NCBI RefSeq assembly: GCF_965638725.1
Contig: NC_134974.1
Span: 2,688,143-2,752,142 of the forward strand
Origin: Aptenodytes patagonicus
Lineage: Eukaryota; Chordata; Aves; Sphenisciformes; Spheniscidae
DNA length: 64,000 bases
Reading direction: 5' to 3'
Part shown: piece after piece, positions 1 to 11,344 of the stretch
How the letters are laid out: each line of letters starts with the position of its first letter
Position numbering within the stretch: position 1 is the first letter of the stretch
Notes under the pieces: generated by a model
What the model was told of the DNA's origin: nothing
Seen by the model: only the letters and a program-made list of their open reading frames with translations
The model's database searches: none
Translations under genes and position numbers: made by a program

Positions 1-171
1 CTCCGGGCCCGTCCCCCCGGGCCCGGCTGATTTGACTCCATCTGCAGCAGACAACGAATCATCCATGTTCATACACCAGCTCTACGTTTGCAGCACACAG
101 AAACGCTGCGTTAGCAATACAGGACAGCTGAAGAAATGTCATGTTTTACCCTTGGCTGGGTTGGATCTGGC

Positions 172-204
<33 letters not shown>

Positions 205-2870
205 GGAAGGAGAGACACACAGCTGAACACTGGATGAGTTTGCAGGCTGAGGCCCACACAAGACCAGACGTTGCAGGCAGCGCTCGGTAAGGAGATTCAG
301 GCCTTGCAGCCTTCCTTAATCTGGACAAACGACTTCTTGGTTTTACATTCGAGTTTTGCAATTTTTTGCAAAGAAACAGAAGTTTCTCGGGAGGCGCAGC
401 AGAAGCAGATTCCCGACACACGGCTCGATGGTGTGGACACTGGCAGCAGAGACACAGCAGCATAAAGGGAATAAAGTAACTCCCAGATGAGCACACATGA
501 GATTTTTATTGCTGTAAAATCTCTAGTTTAAGAAAGTTTGGGGAACAAGCTAAGGGCTGGTCCCAGCACAAGACAATTCAGACATCTGCTGGTTTCCTGG
601 ACCAAGGGAAAATTAACTTGTATAAAGTAGCTTAAAGCAGCTTAAAGTAGTGAATTCCAGAATTTGCTGGAATTTACGCTGGACCTGCCCGGCCCCACCA
701 CCACCTGGCCAACTCCAGGGATTGCTGCTTTCAAATACGAGGCAATAACATCGAGTGCTTCAAATAATACAGGTCCAGGAAGCTGCTGGGGATATTCGGA
801 GGCCGGGAAAGTTCTTACAGCACCTCGAGTATCCCTATTGCTGTGCACTGTTTAAACAGCTTGCCCCGCCTCCGGAACAAAATACGTTTAAAACATTGCC
901 AAGAGAAACTCTTCGCTGCGCTGCTTTCATCTACCATTTATGTAAAGCTTCGGTTTCCATTATTCAAGCAGCTGCAGCCAACGTGAGCAGAGAGACCTCG
1001 TTGCGTCCTGCTCTCCATCAGCCGGTTGTTTTCCACCGAGCAGCTGATGGGCAGAGACATGAAAGATTCATCTACCCATCGGCAAATGCCACGACCCCGG
1101 CTCGCAGCTGGGGTTTCACCCAAGAACGGTGAGAGGCAGGACAGGGTGGTTTTACCTTGAAACCAGACCGGACGACTGCCGCTTCACGCCTCCGAAACCT
1201 CCTTCAACTCCTTATCCAAAGGAGCCTTCCCCAAGTCTGGCAGACAGGCAGGAGACCACGCAGACCCTTCCAACGATTTACAACCCAGCGTGGAGCCAAG
1301 GGAAAGGGGGAATCTCAGGCAGGAAAGCCAAGAAATACTCCACCGTTACGAAAACAGTCACGAGATCTCGAATGTCTAGACGGAGCTGCGGGGAAGTTGG
1401 CTTTCAAGGTCTCATCCACACGAGGCACAGGGATGACCCAGAAAAGGAGCTGCGTGGAGGCTGGCTGATCTGCCCGGGTGCCGGGTGAACGGCTGCCGAA
1501 GCCCCACCGGGACCGAACCTTTGGTACTGTGGTTTTACAAGCCATCCCCGCTGGAGAGGTGAACCACCTCCCCGGGGGAGTATTTCAACTTCTTGAGTTC
1601 TGGAAGAGGCATTGCTTTTCTCCAATTTGGTTAGCACTGCTCATAAAATTTGCATTTAGCATCAGCTCACCTCCTCCGTTCTCCTCTCCCGCCCGGCATC
1701 CCCATCTCAGGCTGCATTTCTCACCATCTCAGGCTGATGCTCGTGCTAAAAACCATCAGCCCTTCAAAACAAAGCAGCAAAATAAAAAATTTCCATTTCC
1801 AGCTCTTTTCCCTCCAGCCTTGTGTCCTCACTACCAAGGATGCTGCTCATCCCTTTTGCTCTGTGTCAGCAGATGTGTGAAATGAATAATCTGCATTTTC
1901 TTTGGGAGAAATCCCACTCAAGCAAAAACACTCACTCTCCAGCGAGCGCGCACAGAGTCTTGCAGCGTGCACCGATACAGCAGCTCAGCACCAAAGCAAC
2001 TTTGCGCCGATAACTTTTTGACACTTAAAAATAAACGCCGCAAAGCTCACGGGAGCTATTTGGGTTTGGAAGATGGGTAACACGCATATGCCCGAGCTCA
2101 CCTATTTAATTGCCATTTGCTTTGGCATTAGACCGCATTAGCGCCCAACCCTGGAAACCGGAATCGTCCCCTCCGCGCAGCCCAGTCCCCCCAGCAGGGA
2201 AAGCCTGGCTTTCCACTGTCTTGGAGCTGCAGAAAGAAGGCAAAAATCCAAAGGAGAGCTCGGCACAGGGCAGCAGCCACGGACAAACCCCACAGCTGCA
2301 GCTCTCGGCCCTACAGCCAGAAGGGTGTGTGCACCAGAGGCTCATTTTGGCCAGGGCACCGGGACGGCGGAGCTGATGGGTTTACCTGCTCTCCTCCTGC
2401 TCCCAGCTCTCGGCTGCCCAAGGCCTTTTCTACCTGCAAATAAACCTCATCGTTGCTAAATCTGAACAAGTCGGGACAAGGAGGAAATCAGATTTCCAAC
2501 AGCGATCAGACGGCTGCAGATTGCAAAACAGAGACACCGGCCGAGTTGCCCAAATCGTGTGGGAATTCAGCAGTGTAGGAAGTGACCCAGTCCTCCTGAC
2601 CCAGCTTTCTGCCTTACCTTGAATCCATCTAATGTCTTCCCCTCACACCAAGAAAACTCCCCCTCTGGAGCCCCAGCACCCTTGAGTGTGACCCACCAGT
2701 GTGTGTCAGTTTGCTTAGAGACACAGGAATCAAAACTCATTTGCAGCAACTAGGATAAAAAAAACCTCTGCAGTAAAGGAGGAGCTATGAGATGAGAACC
2801 AACCGCACGAGCATGGCCCTGGGGGCATCCCTTCCCAGGCAGGCTGAGCCTTGGAGAGCCCCAACGTTAC
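1..2870 (-). other. PI4KB: PI4KB intron downstream of the first coding exon (partial)
   Basis: The splice donor of the PI4KB coding exon lies at 2870/2869 and no later PI4KB exon (kinase domain) is recognisable to the left, so this stretch is read as intron that continues past the window start. It holds a 27-base T run at 172-198. Open frames here are short and overlap on both strands, and I recognise no other gene. Confidence 0.75.
172..198. repeat. poly-T run, 27 bases
   Basis: Uninterrupted T homopolymer in the PI4KB intron. On the minus (transcribed) strand it reads as poly-A, so it may be the tail of an old retroposed sequence, but the flanks give no recognisable body. Confidence 0.9.
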
Positions 2871-3812
2871 CTCTTCCTCGCTCTCGACTTTGGGATTGCT
2901 GGCTGTGCGCTTCAGATTGCTGCTCAGGCTGATGGTAACGGTGGCGTCCGACTTGGACCTCTGGTGAGTCCTTTTGGAAGGAGACAGCCCCGTATCGGGC
3001 GCTGGGCTCAGAGACGGCAGCTCCCTCTTCTTGTAAGCTGGCTTCAACTCGTCCGAGAGGATGAGTTTCCGCAGCTTGGTCCCGCGGGAGTGTCGCTGAG
3101 TGGAGATGTGCATGTCCGAGGAGTAGGCACCCAGCAGCAGGGCACACTGCAGGGAGAAGTTGATGCTCTGCCGGCAGCGGTGCACGATGTAGGGCTTGAT
3201 CGCATCTCCCACGTCCTCGTCCATGTGAATGTACATATTCAGCAGCTGTGGCAGGTAGAAGTCCACTTCTTCGTTCCTAAAGCAGAACAACCTATTCCCA
3301 ATGTAAGCCTGCACACCAGGTTCCTTTGAATTGTACAAGTATGAAATGGCCATGGAGATATCAAAGAGTTTGGATTCAAAGAGCCGGAGGAGCCAGGACT
3401 GCTTAGCAGAGTTATTCTTCTGCCGCTTCCGGGCGGTTTTCACCGTGTTGGCCATGGTCTCGTCCTCCTCCTGGATCTTAGAGGCCATGCTGGGTGGATC
3501 GTCCAAGCACTTGATTTCACAGCCCTCCCCGATGTCTCCATTGGCCAAATCCACCGCGGTCCGTGGGGTGCACTCTGCCTCGCTGCCATCAGCCGGTTTT
3601 GTTAAGTTGTCGGAAGAGACGCCATGCATCAGCTTGACCTTCTCCAGGACCTCTTCGCAGGCTTTCTTCGCCACCTCGGGGTCGATGACCGCCAGCTCCC
3701 CGACACCTTCCGTGATGACGCTGAGAGACGTCCCGCCATTCCCTTGGGGCGCTGAGCCGGGCGCCTGGTCCAAGCCTGTCCCTCGGGCTGGGTCTACAAC
3801 AGAGTCTCCCAT
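2871..3812 (-). CDS. PI4KB: Phosphatidylinositol 4-kinase beta, first coding exon (N-terminal 314 residues)
   Basis: PI4KB makes phosphatidylinositol 4-phosphate at the Golgi. The exon runs from acceptor at 3840/3841 (pyrimidine-rich tract ending in CAG) to donor GT at 2870/2869. Translation starts at 3812 with MGDSVVDP, 28 bases inside the exon, matching the known PI4KB N-terminus. Residues about 42-64 ([20 protein letters not shown]) match the helix known to bind the Golgi adaptor ACBD3. Residues about 133-260 are the lipid-kinase-unique helical domain that binds Rab11 ([35 protein letters not shown]). RSKSDA at 285-290 is the protein kinase D / 14-3-3 site (Ser294 in human, Ser288 here). 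The segment between residues 65 and 130 differs from mammals, as expected for a linker. The catalytic domain lies beyond the left edge, so only the 5' end of the gene is here. Confidence 0.97.
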
Positions 3813-3840
3813 AGCAGTGGCGGGTCTGCACACTTCAAAG

Positions 3841-6800
3841 CTGAAAAGAAAAGAAGACAAAAAAAAGAGTCAGGGACACAATCTGCAGAGGAGACCTGCT
3901 TCCAGCCTGAAGGTGGGAAAATAGGAATCCATGGTGGGATACACCTCAAGGGAAACCGAGAGCTGAGCTGAGGTTTGGTGCAAACCTTTTCAAAAAGCCT
4001 TTGTCTAGAGAGGGAAGGTGCCCCAAGCCAACGCACGCAATGCAAGTCGGCCCAGAGCAACGCCGAGCTGCTCACGTTGGGTTTTAAAGGTCTTCTTGGT
4101 GTCCCTTCCACTCAGACTTGAAAGAGAGCTGTGAGCATCTATCAGCCATTACACAAAATTTCCCTGTTACCATGACGATAAAAAAAATTGAGCAAGCCAA
4201 AAAGAGAAGGAGAGGGGAAGAAAAAAAAATAACCAGGTTGCTTTATGCTCTCCACCCTAAAGGCATTCTGCAACGCTTGGGATTAGAGGGCCACAGGCTG
4301 GGTGGACCCAGTGGCTCTGCTTCTTGCTAGAGAAGATGAAGTTTATCCCCCGTGCTCAGCTTTTGCTCATTTAACCTCCCTCCAGGACGGAGGGCGACAG
4401 CGGTACGCGGCGCTTTGATGGTGAAATCCCCTGCTGGTGCCGGGCGATGGGCGAGCAGAGAGCCGGCGCAAGAACCGTGTTTGTTGCAACAAGGTCCCTG
4501 TTTTCAAAGTCCAGACACCAATGCCCAGATTATGCATCCTCGCCAATGATTAGCACTTAATTACGTTTTAAAAATAAGATAAATGAGGGATTGAACACAC
4601 TTCCCGGTTTCCCATCTCGATAAAAAGAGCAGCAGTGCATCTCTACGGATAACCAGCAAGAATAAAGAAGGCCAGCGCCAAGTGAAATCGTCCTCTAAAA
4701 ATAAAATAAGGCACTCTATTCAATCTAACATCATTACTGCGGCTCTGACTGCTTCCCTTTATTGCTTATATGCTACAACAAGACAGCTCGTGATCAGCAG
4801 AAGGGCACAATGCCTTTTACAAATGTTAAGCACTGCAAGCAGATTGCCAATTCCCTCCTGCTTTTCACGTCCAGCACGGTGGAAAAAATTACTGTCTTTG
4901 GAAAAGAAGTTCACTGAACCATTTTCTGCCTGTCTGTTCCCCCAACGACCCCCAGCCCCTGTTTTGACCACAGAAGCTGCACCGGCGGGTTCTTGCAACG
5001 AGATATTTCCCAGCTAATTTAATGACCTTGTTTTAGCTGTTTATTTTTACAAGCGATTACAGCTCCCGACGCCGGAGAAAAGGGCGAGGAAACCCACGGC
5101 GTTTCTTTCTAAATATTCCAAGCGAGTAAAAACGAGGTCAGTGTATCCAGATGCGAGTGCCGCTTCCCAGAGACCGGTTTCCTCCTCTTGTTTTCAAAGC
5201 ACTTAAGCTCTAACTACGAGGTGAAAAAAGCTTGACCAAAGTTCAGCAGTCTGAAGCGATATGAATAGCATCTTTCACCCCGTCCGCACGGCAGCAACAC
5301 ACAACGTTTTCCTCTGTGCTTGCCATTCCCTTTGGTACAAATCCCGCATGCTTCAAATATTTGTGGTCATTAGATCCTAAAGACCCTGCAAGCTGAAGGA
5401 AGTTGTTTTTCCTTCTTAGTGAGCCCAGCCTTGCCCCACGAAAGCCCAGACAATCTAATTTTTAAATTAACACCATGCCGGCAAAAAGGACATCCTTCGG
5501 CGTAACTCGGCAAGGCGGGATTTGAAGAGGCACGGAGCGGAGCCGGGTCCAAGGAAGAGTCGCCCAGAGCTTTGCTCGTGCCAGCACTTCTGGGGTCCTT
5601 CAAACGTTCGCATCAAGACAACTGGGATGACAAGCTGATTAAAATATAAAAAAAATTCAGCGGTGGCATCTTCCGGAGTCCCAAACACGGCTCCATGGCC
5701 ACACGCCGGGTGCAGAAGTACCTGCGATCCCGGGCGGCTCGGTCGCCCGCAGAGGGCTTTCCCAGCCCCGACTGGTTTATCCGATGCAGGGAAATGCTTT
5801 TGACATCCTCCTTGCCAGGCTGCAGAGGGAGAAAAAGTGTGTAGGATCTCGTTAAACCTCCCTCCCCGTAAACACGGGGCACGCAGGAGAAGCCTGGTGC
5901 AGCATGACGGCACATGCTGAAATTCTGGACATTAAACCGCCTTCACGTCCGCGGGAGAGGCTGGATCCGACCTGACCTCCTCACGCAAGGTATCCCGATG
6001 ACTCCGAGGCGCCCGCGTCGCACGGCGCACTCATCGTGAGCAGAGCCACTCCCGCGGCCAGCCCGAACTCCCTGATCCTTTTGCCACCTTCAGCCGGCCG
6101 GCCAGGCCCGTAAGGGCCCTGCGTGCCAGCTCTGCACCGGAGAGGAGATAGCCAGTCAGAGCTCGCAACTGCTGAGTGGGTTAAACTTGGATTAAGGAAC
6201 TGCGCAAGATAAATCCACCCACGGGCCTGCAGGGTTACCTCTGCACCGCAGGCACAGCTTTGAAATCCGTGCATTGCTTTTTTTTTTTTTTTTTAATTCT
6301 CATTGCTCTCTTTTATGCTTTTCAGCCTCCCCCCCGGACACTTACACAGCCGCCGCCTTCAGTGACATCCCGGCGATGGGGCCGTTCAGAGCCCGCCAAG
6401 GACACGTCTCCGCTCCTAGCGCTCCCTAAAATCCCAGCGAGGGAATTCACTCCCCGCCTCCTGCACCTCTCCGCATTTTTCCGTGATTCACATCACCATT
6501 TGTTAAACATATCACAACGTACTATTTACCTCTCGAGGCTCAGCATAACTCCCCTATTCCAAATCGCTGGTCTCAACAGGGATAAAAACCCCATCAGCTG
6601 CACACAATGAAGCAATCCAGTCTGGAAAACAGGCTGAGCTGAATTCATGTGGTTCATCCTCCACCCACAGCCATAACGGGCCAAGTTTCTCTCTGGTGGA
6701 ATGGCCCTGAAGTCGGTGATTAAATACGAAATACAGGGAAGCCCCTATTAGCACAGAAACTACCGATGAAGCAGCCGCGTGTCGGTGCAGCGATTCGAGA

Positions 6801-9800
6801 GCACAGTTCCTTCAGGGAGGGACAAAAGCAGAGGGAGATCTACGGGAACAGAGCTGTGGCTTCACAGGAAAAAAAAAGAAAAGTCTCGCTCCTGCCTGAC
6901 TTGAATAAGAAATATTAGCCCTGGCAAACAACCAGGGGGGACAGGATGAAGCCTCACCAAGACATCTGGTCTCTATTACGCTGCATTACTTTTTGTTTTG
7001 CTCAGCACTGACGGCCTTCGACATCTTGCTGCGCCTTCGGGAAGGCCACAGGAGTTGGGATGGGGGCAGAAAACATCACAGCAGCACTGGAGGCCGGAGG
7101 AGGACGCACTGTCAGTGCCCCTCACTACGCTAAGGGGAGAGCCCTCGGACCCGCTGCAAACAGAGTGACTCAGTGCAACTTATTAGGTGATAGCTTAGAG
7201 GTTGGGGAAACTGAGGCACAAAGGGACTGTGACTGACTCAGCTCACGTGGGGGAGACGGGCAGCGTGCACCATTGAAGCGAGGACAAATAATTCTTCCTG
7301 GGGGACGCTGCGCCCTCTTTCAATTCCGAAATCCCCTTCCAGGAGAGACTCGGCACCGACAGAGACGGGCTCCCACCCGTTTTTCACACTTGCCTGAAGC
7401 AGATTCAACCTCTGCACAGCACACGGGTCTCACTCCGCTTCAAAAAAACCAAAATGCCAGGTTCCAGACATCCCCCAAGGACAAACTCTGCCCGTAAACC
7501 TACCCTACTGCACAAGGGCACTGCTGTGGGACTTTTCTCTCACGGAGCAGCACCGCTTCCCTCCCAAAGGATGCACACCACGGAGCAAATAGCAGAGGAA
7601 AAGCAAAAAAAGGTGACTTTTCAGTGAAAAGGGCAACAGGAGGTCCTGAGCCAGAGACTGAGCGATCGCTGGCACCACAGACAGGACAGGCTCCTCCATC
7701 CAATGCAACTTCCCTGCGTCAGGCCTTGGGATGGAGCAGCCTTTGAGAGCCTTTCCTTGGGACACAGAACAAGTGCAGGACAAGTGCAGCTCCTCTCAGC
7801 TGAATTGGTGCCTCAAACCAGTACGTCAAAGCCCCGACACACCAGACCAGCAGTTTTCTTAACAAAGCAGCAGGTTATGAGCGACACTCTGCTGGAAGAA
7901 ACAGCTGGAAGCAACCACCATGGGCGGCCCGAGCTCGCTCACAGCTTAGCTCCGCACCACGCAGCTCCTAAAACCCATCCCGGTCCCCAGCACAGCGGCG
8001 GGGCTCACCGGCTCGGTGACAGCACGGCACCGCTTGGCTCCTCTGGTGGGATGGGACGCTGGAGGCTCTGCTCCGGTTCGGCCTCGTCGGGATGCTCGCA
8101 CTGGAAGGACTCCGCGTCCCGGTGCCAAGTTGTGTTCAGCCAAGCCTGTGTGTCTGAAACAGCAACAACCCTGGGGCTCGCACAAGCAGAGCAATGACTC
8201 GCCCTTAAATTTGGAATAAAATAAAAGCCACACTGCAAGAAACGCAGCAGGAGAATGACAAAATACACCGCACATTCAAGAACGGCTCCCAGCGCTCCTC
8301 AGCCTCTTGGCTCTGTAAGGGCGAGACGCCTTTAACTCCCTACTCTGAACATTCATGCACAGCAAACTATTTATAATTTGTCTTTGTGGCATCTTTCCTA
8401 GGAAGTCGTTCTGCCTCCCCCGCTGCGGAGCAACGGTCCCCGGGCTGCAGAGGGGACCAAGGCGCAGGGAGGAGGGAAAGCCGCAGTCTGCCAGCCCCAG
8501 AACCGCACCACCAGCGCTTCCTTCGTTCCTTCCTCCTCCACAAATGATACAGCCCCACGGGAAGGAGTTAAATCCAGAGATTTACTTATAAATTAACTTC
8601 CCCATTAAAAAAAAAAAAAAAAACAACAAACTGTGGGAGTGCTCTCTCTCACCTCTGAGAAGTGCCCCAGCCCTTTGGAAAAGGCGGCTTTTGCTGCAAC
8701 AGGCGTCGCTTCGGCGACAAAGCCCTTCGCAAACCCACTCCACGCATACCACAGCGGTGGCTCATCCGACACGTTACTCACACAAACACGTCCAACCTTT
8801 TGTCCTCTTCCGTCGCACCTCTCTGCCCCTGACGAGCATTAATTACGGTCCCTGAGCAAGCAAGGACAAACCCTTCCATCCCAGCAACCTGTTTCCGAGC
8901 ACACCAAAGCCTTAAGCAAGCCGTGCTGGCACAGACACCATGGGAAGTTTCCTCCTCCCAGTGATCACAAGGTACTTTGAGCCTGAACGTTCCCACACTC
9001 ATTTATATATGTAAATTCACTATTTCAAGTTGCTGTTGTTACCCACGGTCATGTCTGAGCCTTCATCTAAAGCGTGACTTGAAATAAGCTGTCTAGATGA
9101 GACTTAAAATGGAAGGAGAAAAGGCAGGAGCCCACATCCCCGGCTCGGACTCCAAGAGCAGCTCTTCCACTGCCGATCCAAGCACGGACCCCGAACCGCG
9201 CGATGACACATCAGCTGTGATTTAAGGAGCACACGACCGTGGCACAGACTGAAATCCCCTTCGGATTGCCAAGCAAGAAGTCAGAGACTATCATCTCTAC
9301 CGAGCAGAGACTGCAGGTTGAGCCCCAGGCCTGGGGCTGACTCTGCAGGAGCAGATCCCTCGGCATTCACGCGAGCCGAGGGCAGCCTCCGACACGGCCG
9401 CCGGTTTGCACAGAGCGCGATGAAGTCCCCAAGGGGAGCTCAAAACCTCAGAGGCGCTGACAAGCCTCTGCTCTTCCAGCCAGCGCCGAGAGCAGGATGG
9501 CAGCAGGAGCGGGCGAAAGAGCTGGAAACCAGCGTTTCCACCCAGATCTGTACCCAGTTACTTCCCCAGGCTGCTTCTCAAAGTTTCACCACAGGTTACA
9601 GAGAAGTAGGGGACAGCAAAGGGACTGATTAAATATTATTATTATTATTATTCACCATGCCTAAAGTTACTATCAACTTGAAGCAGAAGTTTCAGGGGGA
9701 AAAAAGCATCGACAGATTACTAACCCACGGCAAACACGCGTATCTTGACGAACCGCTGCTCAGCAGCCCACCAGCCGAGCGCGTTGCATAACATCTCCGG

Positions 9801-10671
9801 TCTTTAAGTAGATATTTTAGGCAATTACAAAGCGCGAGGGGCAGCAGATGGCTCCCGGGGGGGTTGGCAAAGCCTAGTCAGAAATGGCAGTCTAACGGCA
9901 CGGAGAAAATCAGCTGAAAAAGTCTCTTAACAGGTCCTTGCGACACGTATCCAGCCGGCCTACGCCACGAGCCCAGCTGCACCCCTGCGGGGGGGGGGGA
10001 CGGGGACGTGCTTTCGGGCCAGCACCGAAGCCAGAGAGGTCGGTGTCCTCCCCGCCGGCGCGGCGGGATTTAGGGCAGGCGGCTGGCGGAGGTCCCTGGA
10101 AGGGTAAGGATAAGGATAAGCAGCGGTACCTGGTGCAATCCCATCCCGCACGGCCGCGCCTCCGGTCCGGGATGCCGACGCACGGGGCAGCGCAGGCGGC
10201 TCATCCTGGGCAGCGGCTCCGCGGGGCTCCGGGGACGATCGGCTGCTGCCGGGGGAGGGAGGGGGGAAGAAAAAAAAAAAAAGGGGAAACAGATTATTTT
10301 CCTGGGCGACGAAGCGCTCCCGGCCCGCAAAGCCCCGGCCGCCGGGCCGCCGCCGGTGCTGGCGAGCCCGGGGAAGGCGGCGGAGGCCCCGGACAGCCCC
10401 GCTCTGACCCTGCTCAGCCCCAGGGGCCCGGCCCGGGAGGAGGAGGCGGAGGCGGCGGCGGCTGCCCGGGAAGGGGCGTGGGCCGGGACGGGCGACCGGC
10501 CTCCCGGAGAGGCCGCAAAACCGACCCGAGAGACCCCCGGCCCCCTCCCCGCGGTGACGGTGCCGCCGCGGCCCGGGCCGGGGGGACAGGGCGGGGGCCC
10601 GGGGGAGGCCGCGGGGGTCCAGGGGAGGCCGCGGGGGACCCAGTGCCTCCCGGCGCGGGGGCGGCGCTCAC
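3841..10671 (-). other. PI4KB: PI4KB intron 1 (5' UTR intron)
   Basis: This 6.8 kb lies between the first PI4KB coding exon and the CpG island that should hold its non-coding first exon. It contains a T17 run at 6278-6294, an A18 run at 8607-8624 and an (ATT)n run at 9634-9652. Scattered frames of 60-165 codons on both strands overlap each other and resemble no family I know. I see no other gene. The right boundary rests on a candidate donor and is less certain than the left. Confidence 0.65.
9634..9652. repeat. (ATT)n microsatellite
   Basis: About six tandem ATT units in PI4KB intron 1. Confidence 0.9.
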
Positions 10672-11250
10672 CTGCGCGGGGCCGGAGCGGAGCGGAGCGG
10701 GTCGGAGCGGCGGGGGCAGGCGCAGGCCCCGGCGGCCCGGGCTGCCCGCGGCGCCGCCTGACGGGGCTGAGGGGGCGGGCGGGCCTGGCCGCCGGCGAGC
10801 GCCCCCTGCCGGCCCGGCGGCACCGGCGCGGCGGAGGGGGCGGGGCCGCGGGGCGGGGCGGGGCCGCGGGGCGGGGCGGGAGCCGGCGGGTTCCGCGGCC
10901 GCGGGGTTGGCGAGAACCGGCGTTTTTTCGTTGAAAATCGCCTCTGCCGCCACAGCCACCCCCGGGGGCGGCGCGGGCCGGGAGCGGAGATCCCCGCGCC
11001 GGGCCCGCCGCCGCCTACGCCCCCGGCGGGGAAACTGAGGCACGGCTCCGCCCACGCCCCCCACGGGCCCGTGTCCCCTCCCCACGCCCCCCCCCGGCTG
11101 GAGGCCGCGCCACCCGCGGCTGCCCCCACCCCAAGCCGGAGCTGGACCGACCCAGGGCGCCCGTGCCCCCCCCCCCCCCCCCATGGCGGGGCCCCACGCC
11201 CACGCGGGGCAGCCGGAGCCCCAGCGCTGCCCCCGACCCGCTGCGGGCCA
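9940..11250 (-). promoter_or_regulatory. PI4KB: CpG island, PI4KB promoter and non-coding exon 1
   Basis: The base composition changes sharply to very G+C-rich sequence dense in CpG, with many GGGCGG-type (Sp1-like) motifs, for example between 10840 and 10880. This position fits a TATA-less housekeeping promoter upstream of PI4KB. On the minus strand a good donor (GCAG followed by gtgagc) at 10672/10671 is the best candidate end of non-coding exon 1; a second possible donor lies near 10126. The island ends about where the RFX5 3' UTR begins, so the PI4KB promoter and the RFX5 transcription end are only a few hundred bases apart. The transcription start itself cannot be read from sequence. Confidence 0.75.
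11166..11182. repeat. poly-C run, 17 bases
   Basis: C homopolymer at the edge of the CpG island, between the PI4KB promoter and the end of RFX5. Its length may be unreliable in the assembly. Confidence 0.85.
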
Positions 11251-11285
11251 CAGACAGGACAGACGGACGGACAGAGTGCTTGGTT

Positions 11286-11291
11286 TTTAAT
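11286..11291 (-). terminator. RFX5: RFX5 polyadenylation signal (ATTAAA)
   Basis: TTTAAT on the plus strand reads ATTAAA on the gene strand, 54 bases past the RFX5 stop codon. ATTAAA is the commonest variant signal. This gives a very short 3' UTR of roughly 70-80 nt ending near 11270. Confidence 0.65.
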
Positions 11292-11344
11292 GACGGGGCG
11301 CAGGGCAGGGGGCAGGCCGGGTGGGGGGGGCCGGGGCGCAGCCC